From Gymnorhina tibicen (lineage: Eukaryota; Chordata; Aves; Passeriformes; Artamidae), in the NCBI GenBank assembly GCA_013399875.1, contig VXAZ01003270.1, positions 62,001 through 126,000 on the forward strand: DNA of 64,000 nt, in the 5' to 3' direction. The notes beneath the pieces are model-generated. The model was given only the letters and a program-made list of their open reading frames with translations, had not been told where the DNA came from and made no database searches. A program made the position numbers and the translations under genes. Positions 27,752 through 40,929 of the stretch are shown one piece after another (position 1 is the stretch's first letter; each line of letters starts with the position of its first letter).

Positions 27752-27943
27752 GAAGCCTCGGACAGAGAATTGAATTTGACCTGCACAGACGCAGTCAAGG
27801 ACCTGATGCCGCTTGCTGGACATCTTCTAAATAAATGTTTCTTTAATCCAGTCCAGATCATGTCCAGCATTTGCCAAGATCCTCAAGTTCATGCACAAGT
27901 AAATTCTGTGCCAAACATGTATGAGCCAACTCCTTATGCTTAG
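27752..27943 (+). other. Possible terminal exon (unproven)
   Basis: A splice-acceptor-like context precedes this segment: ataactaact with a CTAAC branch motif (27715-27719), a moderate pyrimidine tract and ttccttcacag ending at 27751. From 27752 the frame stays open for 63 codons to TAG at 27941-27943. The translation includes the segments LNLTCTDAVKDLMPLAGHLL and MYEPTPYA. Three CpGs in the first 80 bases stand out against CpG-poor surroundings. I recognise no family, and a frame of this length is common by chance. It could equally be a non-coding RNA exon or nothing. Confidence 0.2.
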
Positions 27944-29371
27944 CAGAGTCTGTGTAATTCAGTGTCACAAGAGATTGTAAAATGTGTTGGCTTTTTTGAT
28001 CTTTAGAGGGATGTCTGTGAATAATTTAATTTGTGAATATAAATGGAGGTGAGTGTTTGTAAAGGCTATGTTTAACCAAGGTTGGATAATCTCCTCAAAC
28101 TTTTACTGTAATCAGTAGGAGAAGCTCCTCCAGAGGATGTCAAAATAGGCACTCTTCTCCGTGCTAACCCCAGAAGGTGCCAGGGAAGGTTAGGTTTGCA
28201 AGGACAGAGTAAATCTCATGAACAATTAAGACTGACTCTATGGTGAACTCTAAAATGCCAAGACAGAGTTCTTCTCCTTGTCCATTATTTAACTAGTGCA
28301 GTAGCAGAATTCCAAATAGAGGTGGATGGATACAGCTATAGCTATACTGCAACTCAAATTCCTTTGTCTAAAGCCAAATCTCAGCTTGATATGAAGCATT
28401 CCAGGATATGGGATGCCTTCACATGTTTATAAAAGCAGTCTCTCTGGAAGTTGGAGAATAGTTTCTGCCTAAAAATTGCATATATTATATACATACATAC
28501 ATATGCATGTTATTTTTTCAACAAGCTTTATTGTTTTTCTTGGAAAATCCAACACCCAGAAAAGAAAAAAAAAAATACCATTTCACCATGTGCATTTCCC
28601 ATCTCCTATGAATCCTAAGCAATCAGACCTCCTCAGAAAAACTCATGCTGAAAAGTAAAAAAAATAAATGATTTTGTTTTGGTGCTTGCTAGATAAAGAG
28701 TCCTTCATTGCAAACGCAGCATGTAAGGCAAAGCTAGTGATATCAGGCTGTTAGTACACTTCAGCTTATAACTGAAGCAGAAAAAGGTATCTTTTAGACA
28801 ATAACCAGAAAAACTTATTAGAGAAGGAGAGAGGCTGTGTGTGAATTCAGTGAAGGAGAGAGATTGTCTGTGCAAAGAGGGACACATAATCGTCAGTGAC
28901 TTTGGGAATCAGGACAGCCACTGTTTACAAGTGAGCTGGAGTCAGAGACTGGTACTGGTGCAGTAAATAACTGTGGCCCTTGCTGTCCACCTCCTGCCCA
29001 GAGGCTCCCCAGCACCCCAGCTCACACCACCCAACAGATGAAACACTGACAGAACTGTCCCAGGGCTGATGTCAGGAACCACGGTCAAAGGTGGTTGTAA
29101 GCATGGCTGGAAGTGCTCATCTGATTGTGATAGCTGCTTCCTCAGCCCCTGGTTCGCACTCAGATTCCTTGGATGGAAAAGCATGACCTAAGCAGAGGTT
29201 GTCCTGGGTGCTAAGAGTCTGGAATTCTGCACAGTGGGTCGCAAGAGTGAGGAATCAGGTGTGGCTTGTTGGCTGAATCAGATAATAAAACAGCAAACCC
29301 TCCCTAGCAGTGAGAGGACTGGTGACATATCTGGTGAAAGTTGTCTCTAACACACCAGACCTAATAATTTG
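27944..29371. other. Unassigned sequence with short ATAC microsatellite
   Basis: A short atatacatacatacatatgc tract lies around 28484-28510. From about 28940 to 29280 the sequence is richer in G+C and carries an 80-codon minus frame (28942-29184) of no recognised family. No gene is supported. Confidence 0.5.
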
Positions 29372-29600
29372 GATTAATATATGAAAGGGATCTCTGATCA
29401 TCACCTGATCCAACCTTTCCACTCAGAGAAGCACCAGTCTCAAAGTCTGAGCAGGTTTCTCAGTGTCACAAACCCTAGAGTGTCAAATATGCCCCGTCTA
29501 CAATTCGTTCCATAGACAGATTGACTCTAGAAGAGATCTTTATGTAACCCTTTCTTCAAGAGTCTCACTTTAGTCATCCATACGTTGTATAGAAGTATAT
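29372..29600 (-). mobile_element. Old CR1 LINE 3' fragment (minus)
   Basis: gaaagggatctctgatcatc followed by acctgatccaacctttccac matches the pattern of the reverse-oriented CR1 3' end (gaagggacct...gatcatctagtccaacc...). It is followed by a diverged match to the usual agcaggttgctcag segment (gagcaggtttctcag). Divergence is high and the far boundary is uncertain. Confidence 0.45.
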
Positions 29601-31016
29601 CTGCTTCAAGAACTAGCTTTTCATTCAATCAATAAACTAAAAAACTCCCTTGTTTCTTAAAGAGAAATAACTTGAGAAGTTCAAACTATAGTAATTACAA
29701 CCTTCCACTACATAGATAAATATTTCAGAAGTTTTCTTTTACTTTTTAAAACTATTGTACAAAACCCCACTGTGTGACTAGTAAAAGAAAGGTAAAATTA
29801 ACAAGTGATCCTTAATTTATGGCTCACAATAGTAGTTACCCTAACTGTGCTTGGATGTAGCAGACAGCTTGATATATTGGATTTGGATAGTGAAGGGCAG
29901 TGAACAGGGTGGCCACTTTGTCAGCATAATTCGTGTGGTTTACATAATTTACATCAGCTTTATAACCTCAGCTTTATAACTTTAGAAGCTGATCTAATCA
30001 AGATAAAGTTAATTAGCTTTCTCCAAAAATCTTAGCTTTATAGGAAATTGTACAGTGAGTGTCTTTAAACATAGAACATTAGGGAGAAAGATTGTTCTCT
30101 GTTATCTGTCATAGTGTCTCTTAAAAGCTTTGATCCAAAAGACCTTTGCTTTTATGGTTAAGAAAAAAAACGAGTTTGCAATGAAATGGTACCATTTTAT
30201 GATCTCTGACACATAAATGTCGTTTCATAGAGGCTTTGTACAGAAAACAAAAATACTTTGAAATGCCATCTCTAACTGGCTTCTGAAAGAGCATATATTT
30301 TAGGTTTGAACAACAAAATTGTTTTTCCACACATAAACATTCATTTAGGTCCCACTCCCACACAGAACTGACTTCTCCAATAAAGAATATGACTCACACC
30401 ATTGCTAGTGAAGGATATTGACTTTTCTTTTCTGAACTAAACATCAGACAAGCATCAAAACTACAAAGTTATTAACTAAGATATATCACAAACTAGTATC
30501 CACAGGCCTCAGAATAGCTTCAGTTCAATAGTTAGTGAGCTCTCCACATCCTTTCTGGGTGCAAGACTGTTTTTTTTTTATTCTAGTAAACCCACTAATG
30601 TCATTTGCAACCTCAAAAGATACATTTTAAGTACCCTGTACTGACTCATATAAAAGTTGTATTTATCAGTTGAATGACAACTAGACAAAACCCACAAAAT
30701 CTCTTTTTTTCTTAAGTAACTTCCAGAAAGTTTTGTCTTTTTCTTCTCTTTCATATTTTCTGAGGTAAGAGTCTTTCTAATGCTAATACTTCTCCTTCCC
30801 TGAATCACAGATATGTCCTTCCCTTTTCCCATATTATCATTCTTACTGGCTTTTCAAGAAGATACCTTGTCTTTAGCCTACCCCCAAAAGACCAGGATGC
30901 TGAGATACCTCTTCCTGTTCTCATAACATCTTGACTCATATCTTCTGATTTACTCTGCTATCACTCTGCCACAATTACTTGTATTGAAAGAAGCTGCATA
31001 AAAAGCAGCATGAACA

Positions 31017-31560
31017 GCAGCTCAAGGAAGGTGACTATTCTTGTGAGACCCTGTTTGGAGTACTGCGTCCAGCTCTGTGCTCCCCAACAAAAGAAGGACA
31101 TGGACCTGCTGGTGGGAGTCCAAAGGAGGGTCACAAAAATGACTGGAGGGCTGGTGCACCTCTTCTGTGAAGGCAGGCTGAGAGAGCTGTGGTTGTTCAG
31201 CCTGGAGAGGAAAAGGCTCCAGAGAGACCTTATAGCACCTTCCAGTACCTAAGCTACAAGAGAACTGGAGAAGGACTTTGGACAGGAGTATGTAGTGATA
31301 AGACAAGGGGAACGGCTTCAAACTGAAATCTGGTAAATTTAGATTAGATGTTAGGAACAAATTCTTTACTGTGACAGTAGTGAGGCACTGGCACAGGTTT
31401 CCCAGAGAAGCTGTGGCTGCCCCATCTCTGGAAGTGTTCAAGACCAGTTTGGATGACGAACCTGATCTAGTGGAAGGTGCCCCCTGACCATGGCAAGGGA
31501 GTTGGAACTAGATGATTTTTAAGGTCCCTTCCAACCCAAACCATTCTATGATACTATGAG
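31017..31560 (+). mobile_element. CR1 LINE, 5'-truncated 3' end
   Basis: This is the clearest transposon in the window. The first ~235 bases encode the C-terminal end of the CR1 ORF2 polyprotein (endonuclease/reverse transcriptase) in one open frame, with motifs LEYCVQL, KKDMDLL and GRLRELWLFSLE, ending at a stop near 31250. The CR1 3' UTR follows (agattagatgttaggaac, then gaggcactggcacaggtttc). The tail reads ggtcccttccaacccaaacc then attctatgatactatgag. 5' truncation is the normal product of target-primed reverse transcription. The element cannot move. The 139-codon minus frame over it is an antisense shadow. Confidence 0.95.
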
Positions 31561-34500
31561 TCCTGTAATGATCTCACACATAATCAGGAAACTGTGCATA
31601 TCAAAGGTTTATTTGCTTGTAAGGTACCAAAACTGATAAATTAACGTTCAGTTGTAAGTGTTCACGCAGTGTTTCAGAGTAGGAAGATATGCAGTTATGC
31701 ACAGTCACTTAACTGTATTTCCAGGAAAAACATTCCTAGAATGGTGCATTTGTCCTACAAACAAGTGAATTCATGCATGTGGCAGTGCTGCTACTCTCAC
31801 AGCCAGCCGATCTGGATTTATAGTGCTAAATGGGAGAAACATGTACAGTGATTTCCAGGCATGTAGAAACCCAGTCACAGGTGCTCTGAGGACTAGGAGT
31901 GCCACAGCTGTTAGTTTGTCAGGGGCAGGGTCTGTTAATGAAACTGAATTGCTCGCTTATGGCAAATAAGCCTTGCATGTGACTAAACCAACTGTGGTAC
32001 AACAGTGGCTGAAAACCAACAATATGACAGAAAAAATGTTAGATATAAAACACTGACCTGGGGGACTCAGATGCAGAGTTATGCCTAATTAACGTAAGTA
32101 GAGTCAAACAACAGCATCTGTTAAAAAACAAAGCAGCTGAAAAAGCATTTAGTTTTACACTGAGTTTTAGGAATCATTCGCTTCAGGCAGGTTAACTGTG
32201 TTTGTCACTTAACTCCCAGGCATTTTTCCATGCTTTGATAATAGCAAGGCATCTATGGGGCACTTAAATACAGAATGCCTCGAAACAAAGGCATTTAAGT
32301 CCTTCCTGGAGAGCCAGCTGTGGTTATTCCTGTGTTTTTGTCACAGAAGCTGAGATCAGAATAGGAAAAATTGTATTTCCCCTGAATCCTGCTGCCTCTT
32401 TTCTTCTGCTAAAAGTTGTTTCATCTAAAACAGGAAAAGGACTACAGTATCACAGTACATCCAAGTGAGAGAATTATAAAGTTCAGCTCATGCTTTGAAA
32501 GTTCCACGTTGGTCGTAGGAAATTCACTGTTCAGGTTTTCATTCTCCTTTCTTTTACAGTATTTTTTTCCTTTCTCACAGGTACACTGATGCAAACTCCT
32601 GCAAGTCAGACATCAGTCTCATAGCATGTAAGTAGCTTACTCACTGAGGCACAGCGGAGTCTCCCCCTCGACTTCAGAGAGATTCCAAACAAGTAAGAAA
32701 CTTCCTCTTTGTGGCAGTTTCCTCTTTTGAGGCATTGAAAAACAACACAGAAGAGAGAGGGAAGAGGCAGCGAACATGTGATGCTTTCCATCTGCACTCT
32801 TCTCACTGCATTATTTATGCTAATCTGAAAAATTTAAATAAGTAATAATCCCCCCTTTTATTTCTCTGTGATTGACGCTCAAGAACACTGCAGAAGCATA
32901 TTTAATAACACTGAGCTATTAGGTTTGCTTATACAAATCTGAATGATTGTAAGTACTTACATCCTAATTAACTCTTCAGCCCTGGTTATGTAACTAGAAA
33001 GTACCAGAAGACTACACTTGCTTTATTACAGGAAAACCCAATAAAAATATTGTGGAGGTTACATAGCAATTCATTTTTAGTCTAAATCATTAGTCTGCAT
33101 AGAAGAACATCTTCTAACAAAACAGAACAGAAAAGCAAGGTAAGGTCAAGTAACCTTCCTAGGACACTAACATGTTATTTATATGTAAAATTATTTGTGT
33201 GATTTTGTAGCAATATTTTTTTTCCAAAGACATTAAAGGACTAGAACTTTTTCCCTCTTGTTTTTATTAATCAAGGTACTTTTTTCTTTTCTCTCTGTTA
33301 GCCATGGAATTGGTCACAGGTCTGTTCAATATTATATGCAAAATAATATAAAAAAAGACACTCATAAAGAAAATCTTAAAAGCAGAATTGTTTAGAACTA
33401 TCATGTACTGAACAAAGGAGAATGAAGGACTGATATTTATGAGTTTTTACTTTATGACAGGGTTTTGTTTGTTTGCTTTAAATGCAGTTTGAGGTTTTGA
33501 TCACATTTCTTTATCCTCTTTTTACAAAACTGTAAAGTCATTTTGATTGGTGAACATGATTTTTCTCATCTGGCATTATTAAAGCAGTGTTTCACACTGT
33601 ATTTTTCTCAGCAGTCTTTTCTCTCTCCTAGTTTGAAAAGACATCTGGAGAGAAAGTTTGAATATTTTTGTATAATCCACTTTATAAATATCCTAAGTCT
33701 CAGCATCACAAGACCCGGAGGAAATCTAGACCCTAGTATGTGTTTTGCTTTTCATTCCCCTTTCTTGATATAATGGACAAAAATGAATCATGTGTTCTTC
33801 AATACTGAATATGTGAAAACAGCTCACTGAAACCTGACTGAAAACTCTGCCAAAAAGCTAAGTTAACTGCTTCAGTATTGCAACAATATATTATCATAAA
33901 TACAAATATATATACACCGGCCTTTTCAACTCTTATCTCTTAATAGTTAATTCTCTGAAGTTTAAAAACAGGGACTAAGGGCTTGATTCAAAGGTTTGTA
34001 TTTTTAATTTATTTCATAGTGTTTGGAGTAAAGATCAGCTGTATTAAATGCCATGTCTACTACACACGCAAGACACAGCTGCCACATTGCACAAAGTCAA
34101 AGGTATAAGCAGCTGTGAGAGAAGATTTTACATGCAAGAACCATGGAGTCTGTGGAATTTATGATTCAGTTAATCTGCATTACTTAAATAATTAACTCAA
34201 TTAACTGAAATATCACCAAATATCACAATCTACCTGAAAGTATATACAGAGTTGGAGAAAATAGAAACTGTGTTCCTACGCAATAATTAACCCATGGAAT
34301 GATTTCTTTCAGCTATGACATATCTTCTGTGTGCTGGAAGATCTGGAGAATACTCAGGACAAGAGTTAGCTCTGTTGGCTTTTCCTCAGAATAAAAAATC
34401 ACTTGCAAAAGAGCTACAAAATCCTTGTAAGTTCTCCCTTTAGCTATAAGTTATAAATGATAAGAGATTTGCAGAGGGTGAAAAAAATTGGCTAAATCAG

Positions 34501-37500
34501 ACTGATGTAGCAAGATTGTGAAACTCTAAGACTCCAGATCTCAAGGTTAGTTTTTATCCCAACTCTGTAAAATTCTAAAATTTTTATGTTTTTCTTTCCC
34601 CCTGAAATTTTAATTCTGAATAAATTTTCTTCAAAAGATATTTCAAGAAGATACTTTTAAGCATTTCATAGTTCTCTGAATCAAAATGAGTAAACTGTCC
34701 TGCTAAGTTTCATTTAGAATCAGGTTTAATATTAAGCTATATTTTGAGTATCACACTGCTAAGAGAAATATCTCTTCTGATGTTTCTGATATTCCTAATT
34801 TTTGTCTTTGCTAATACATACAGAGTTGTATTTCTCATAAAATGGTATTGAAGTTGTATTTCTGTCAGCAGGAGCTCTACAGCATGCTCCTGAGAGATAC
34901 AGAATTTCTGCTGGCCATATAGAATAAAAGAAAACAATGAAGAAAAATTTGAAAACACCCTCAAACTGCAAGTGATTCACAGTTTTTATAAGACAGAGTA
35001 CTGATAAGAAAATTCAGTCTTAAAATTTTTGATGTTCTGAAATGAAATACTTTGCATGGGTTAAAAATTACATGTTCTTGGGCTTAACTGACCAGCATAT
35101 GACATTTTGATTTTTCTCGGACTTTCTTCCTCAGTAAAAATTTGAATTTGAGAAAACTGCAGCTTCTTTTGGGTAAACAAACAAGGAAAAAGAAAATAAT
35201 CTGTTTGTGACATTCAATTCCTAGCTAGTTACCTTGGTAGCATTTTATATCTATTTTGTGTTAACTAGCACAGGCTGGTAGAGAAGTGTATGTGAGTATA
35301 TAACAATCTAGCTCTATTAATAAGCACATACATTTAAGTAGGAATGCCAAGGAGCAATCTTCATTTCTACAACAGGCTATTATATTATGGAAATGTGTTT
35401 TCTAGCTGTTGTGCCTGTCTAGACTGCTATCAGCAGCTTGTATTTGTTATGAAAGCCTGCAGCTGGTCCATGCAAAGTTTGCTGTTTTGCAGCCCATCTG
35501 CTCAGAAGAGATCTGTAACACTGCCCAAATTGGAGTAACACTCCCTTATCATTGTAGTTGCAGTTCCTAAATAGAAATCTGAAATAATGATGGTTGCTTT
35601 CTGCTTTAGATCCCAGTACATTTTCTCATGTCTGGGCAGATGGCTATCTGGCAGGTGAAACCAGAGACAACTGAGAATCAAGCAAAGCAGGTCAGGGAGT
35701 AGCATACTTTCATTTCTGTGGCTTGTTTGATCCCTGTACTCTCACCAAAACTGTGATGCTGAATGTTCTCAGGAGATGAGAAGGTGGCAATGAAGATAAG
35801 TAAAGTGCGAACAAATGGACGTGTTAAACTCAGGAGACAAAAATAGAAGTCTGTGCTTGGAACTACAAGCACTATACACAGCTAATGTGCTTCTTCCTGA
35901 GCAAGACCTGAACTTGATCTTAACTTTAGGCAAAATTGCAGTAAGCAAGCTCAGCACACTTTCTAGCAGTAGTCATTAGCTGTCTCATTAGTAAAAGTTC
36001 AAGAAAAGCCACATCTACACTGCCCTTATTTTTTTACTGATAGTAGTAGAATTAATTTCCATTTTCTACCCACCATTTAATATTGTGAAGGGAGAAGTTG
36101 GATTTCAGCTCGTTTTGATTAAGTCTTTTCTGATATAAAAATGCAGCCACTTTCTGAGTGACACAAATAAGCGAAGTGATTTACATTCTTACAGACTTAG
36201 CTTGTTGTTTTGAGATCCGAACTTACCCTTATTGATATCAGCCACTACAGATTTAAAGATGAAGCATGAAAGATCATTGAATTTATATAACAGTTGTCAG
36301 TAATGAAAAAATTGCTCTTTTTTGGGTGCAAGTTCAGTAATGTGGCTCTGCAGTGGACCACCTGCTCTTATTCAAAGTCCTGCAAACCTGAGATAGTAAA
36401 GTGCTGATAAAGCCAACAGAAATGGTGCATTATTGATCAGGAAGAATAGTTAGTGTCCCTCAGCAGCGCATCAGAGCTCCTAGAACAGATCATTACTGGC
36501 TACTTTGTGTGCCACTGTGGCTTTTTCCTTGGTTTTCTGTCTTGCATGCTTAGCTGTGATTTCTGGCACCTTCTTCTGATTTCTTGTTCCTGTTATAATT
36601 TGATCTCTGCTATAAACCTCTCTTGCTTCTGATCACATTTCTCCACAGATTCTTAGCCTGGGAAAACTCTTAAACTTCTCTGTCTCACGACCGTGAATCC
36701 ATGTCTCCACTTCTGCTTTTAGCCTTACAGACATCAGGACCAGTCATACAGGTTTCTAGTGTGATTAACCTGATATAAACAGGTGATGGTGTACAATTTT
36801 AAATCAGGAGAAGAAACCAGATCAACAAAACAACAAAGCAAGAGGTTTCAATTCCAGAAATATACTATATAGTAGCAATTGAATTTTTTTTATGCTTATA
36901 AACTCAAAATTCCTGGAATTTTGAAATGGAAAAAAACCCCTGAGAGATATTACTACTTTGTGGTTGGCACAGAAGTTAAAGGTATCATTAGACCTTTTCA
37001 TAGATTAATCCAGTTTGCATGGAAAATATGTGTATTATCATCTTAAAGTATTTCTAGAACAGATGGTCTATCTACACAGCATAGAACTTGACCTGGGTAA
37101 ATTCTGCTCTTGCATATGGTGTTTCTGGGGCCTTGTTGATGTAACCATCGGGGTTTTTTGCATGTATATGTTTTCTAAGTGTCTGAGAAACAGCAAAGGA
37201 TGAATAGTGACCTACAAGAATATTTCTTCTACAGCATGATGCTAAATATGTATTTTATGCCCTAGAGCAAGATAGGAGGTTATGCAAAAATAGATGAAAA
37301 TATGAGGGCAGTGTGAGTAGTGTTTAACTGTGTTGGAAGATCAATGCATTGAGCATGGCTAAGAGCAGAAACATATGGAATAGTTCCTTAGAAAAGAAAA
37401 AAGTAATAGTCAGCAAACCATAGTAAAATCAGAACGGGGAACACAGCTGGCCTTCTTTCTGCTGCTTTGAGTTACATGCATTGCAGGAAATTGGAAAAAA

Positions 37501-38749
37501 AAGGCACAGCCTCCTCTCTTCTAGTAAAGGAACTTATGCTTTTCCTGGCTTTTGCTGTTCTGTAGAAAAGGAATAAAGGAAGAGAAGCCATCTCAAAGAC
37601 TTTCCTGTGATTTACATGCCCTATACAGGCAGTATCTGACCTTTAATTTGGTTAGATGTGCATTGATTAGGACCAAATCTCATTAAGACACAATCTACTG
37701 GGGTTGGTGCAAGAGAAAATATAATATTGATTAAAAAATAAAATAATCCTCCTCTCTCTCTCACCCTCCTGAACACCTTAGTTCATAATTAGCCTTCTCA
37801 TCTAGCTTTCCTCCTACATGTTATGTAGCTGTCAGTCTGACAGGAAGCAGGATCATAAGAATGCAATTAGAAATTTCAAATTAGCAGTCAAGCACAGACA
37901 TGGGATAGAGGAACCTGCATAATGCCCAGTATGTTGTTTGACTGAAGTGTGATTGCAGTAATGTAAGTTAAAGATTTTTAATTCAACATAAAAATATGAC
38001 TGCTATTATTCTTATGCTACAGTTTAGGAATTGCATCACATTTTTCTTATATAGGATTACCACGAGAATCAGCTGATATGCATCAGCACAGATTAGGTAA
38101 TTTTTGCCCTAAAATGTAAGACTGAAAGTGTTATTTCTGTCCACTGTGGGAATACTTTACAGAGAAAGCATTAAAAGGCAAACTTAGCCAATACTGGCTC
38201 TGTGTCAGAGCTGTAGAAAGGAATTGAATCAGAAGGGATACTATTTTCCCTTCCCTTCCTTTTCATGATCTTTTAGAAATCTACAGTACCACGATAAAGG
38301 TTAGGACAGTAACAAGCTAGTACAAGGATCTTCCCAGGCCAAATGTAGCCTTTTTAAAGTGACTGCAGCACCGACAGTGTTTAAATGAGTTTGGATTAGC
38401 TTTGCTGAAATTTTGTTTGAGACTAGCAGCATCTGTTTTGGGATTTACAAGATTTTCAAGTTCTAAAATAACAATTATCATGTTTATTCTGGTTGTTACT
38501 TAATTGTAGGCAAATTTTGTGGGCGGGCTCTTTGTAGAAAGAAAATCCAAACTAAACAAGTAGATAATTTGGTGTGTTAGCAAGGTAATTTTCTTTCTGA
38601 TAGACAAATGTGTTTGAGCTGACCTATTAAAAACATCACTGGTTTACTGTTTAGGCTCTTCATAATGATCAGTCACTGAGCAGTGAGCACAGGAAGCCAC
38701 AGTAAGCATCTTCAGCTGGCGTGTACCACCACTGAGTTAACTGAAGTGA
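31561..38749. other. AT-rich sequence, no supported gene
   Basis: I see no transposon or gene. Overlapping short minus frames between 35502 and 35957 and frames at 33543-33773 and 37015-37203 show no domain features. Splice sites, poly-A signals and simple repeats occur only at background level. Confidence 0.5.
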
Positions 38750-39244
38750 TACTCTTCTGCTCTCTGCCAAGATCTGGGTAAAGCTCAGTGTTCAATAAGT
38801 TATATTTCTATTGACCATTTAATAGATTGCTGTGTTTCCGTGTTCATAACCCAGAGTTTCAAAGGACTTGTTCAGTGGTCTTCCTACAAGGTTTTAATCA
38901 AAGCCAACAGCTCACCTGATTCACTTGGTAAAAGAGAAACAGCAATTCACCTTTGCAGAAAAGGTACTGGAGGCAAATCAGAAACTAAAATGATGGAGTC
39001 TGAAAGAAGAAATATGAATTTCAGAGCTTCCACTGGGGCTTACACATTGCTTGGTCTTGTGAAAACAGAAGAAAAACTCCCTCCTCACAAAGAACCGTCA
39101 GACGTAGTTTTCTCTTCTCATCCTCGGTTCTTATGCTGTGGGGACTTCCGGTGCCATGAAAATTTAAACCCAAATAAAATTTTAGTAAAAGAAAGAAATC
39201 ATGCAAAAGCAAAATCTTATTATTACTTGATTAATACAGTGTGA
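38750..39244 (+). other. 165-codon open frame, unknown, possibly chance
   Basis: The frame is open from just after a TGA at 38747-38749 to a TGA at about 39242, among the longest stop-free runs in the window and not explained by a repeat. The first ATG in it is near 38990 (MMESERRNMNFRASTGAYTL), leaving about 84 codons. An acceptor-like ttcacctttgcag lies at 38948-38960. Four CpGs cluster at about 39095-39150, which is unusual here. I find no signal peptide, membrane segment or known domain. It may be a non-coding RNA exon, a decayed gene or chance. Confidence 0.2.
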
Positions 39245-40766
39245 TACATAGATCGAGAAGGAGTAGTAAATTTAAAGATCTTTAGAGGAACACAATGAAT
39301 ATTATATCTATTGCTTGGAATTTAATTTTACCTGCTCTTGTAATAAAAACACCCTGTTTTACCCATATCTTACTGAAATTCTGTTGAGCTATTTGCAGTT
39401 ATTACTCTGTTTTAAGCTTGTTTTCAAAAATACTTGAACTGATCTATGGTATTCTTTTAATTTAAATCAAAGTTGGCATTTCCTCTTTTACATTTCCCCC
39501 GTCACTGCAGGGGTTCAGGAATTCTTCTGTGTCTTCTGTGTTGCATTTTAAGACAAGAGCCTTCCTCCTCGGGTTTATACTCCTATCTTGTACTGCAGAC
39601 CCCTTCTTCAGACCCAGGCATTTAGATGAGATAATAGCTCTGGATTTGAGCATGTTACTCCCAGATCTTTTCTGTTCCTTTAGTCAAAATTGCTGTGTCT
39701 TCCTTAAAATTGTAGTAAAGAGAGATATCAGCTAGGATCAGCTTTGAGGGGTATATAATAAAGTCCACTGTCAAATTCACATTAAAAAGTTCCTATGGAT
39801 CATTCTATTCTCCACTTAACAATGTTGTTAGCATATCATTGGAAGGTAATCTTTAACCTTTGAGGTTAGTGTATTACTGTCTTTATAGAAATTAGCAAAG
39901 AATAAAAAAAATCTTGTCATTTCTTTTCTTCCTACCCTCACTTAGATCTAGAAAAACTGGAATACCAGCCTCAGCAGGTAGGAACAGAGCACAGTACATA
40001 ACACTGCCACTACTTCCTGCGAAACTCCAATAGAAAAATATGCACCTGTAAGATCTGAAAAAGGAAAAATATAGGTGAATGTATTGTTGGTGTTGAGAAG
40101 CTAATTAACAAAATAGTTATTTGGTTTCTGTGCAAACAGTGACACAAATACTAAAAAAAAAAGGAAAAATGAAAGTCAACATCTGTATGTTACACTTTAG
40201 CGCTGAGGATGAGAGTTTAAAAAAGTATAAATTTCATTTCTCTTGAGGAGAATAAGCATTAAATTTAGTAAGCAGAAATATTACCCTAAGGAGAGACTGA
40301 AACTTCAAAATGAGTTACAAATCACACACAATCCAATGCCTTATGCTAGATTTTTTTTTAAGGAGAAGCTGAGAAAAAGAACCCCAACATCAAAGAAAGG
40401 AGAAAAATGCTGATCTTAAGACACATGTTTAATTATTTTTGAATACTCATATTCACAGTTTGCAGGAGCTGTCAAAACAGGAAAGTCCTCCCTCTTTTTT
40501 TTGTCTTGTTTTTGCTTGTTTGTTTGTCAGTTTGTTTTTATAAGGTGTTAAAAGTTTGACAAAGAGTTCATATTTATTCCATGCAGTAATTTTGAATCCA
40601 ACATGTTTCCACATTCAGAAATGCTGATGGGCTTGGACCTGTGGTCGCATTTTACCAGAAAGGGTAAGATACACATATGAGATTTAGAAAGCTAAATTAT
40701 TTCAGGAAAGTGTGTGTGCTACTCAAATAATTTGATCTCTGGTTCAGTCTACTGTTCTAAATATAG
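39245..40766. other. AT-rich sequence, no supported gene
   Basis: Short opposing open frames at 39462-39735 lie on both strands and look like chance. No repeat family is recognised. Confidence 0.5.
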
Positions 40767-40767
40767 A

Positions 40768-40792
40768 CATATATATATATATACATATATAT
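40768..40792. repeat. (AT)n microsatellite
   Basis: A run of AT dinucleotides interrupted once by a C. More TATA-like repeats follow at about 40800-40812. Simple sequence repeat of the usual sort. Confidence 0.85.
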
Positions 40793-40929
40793 CTTTATCC
40801 ATAGATATATACGAATGAAAATATGAATTTGGTATTTCTGGTGCTAACTTGGGTTTGCACAGGACACCTCCTCACAGACTTAACTACTGTCTCCAGTAAT
40901 TTGCCAGCTTTTCAAACCTTTTAATTTAA

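Noticed and set aside
31022..31441. 139-codon open frame on the minus strand
   Set aside because: It is antisense to the CR1 element at 31017-31560; the sense strand explains the sequence fully.
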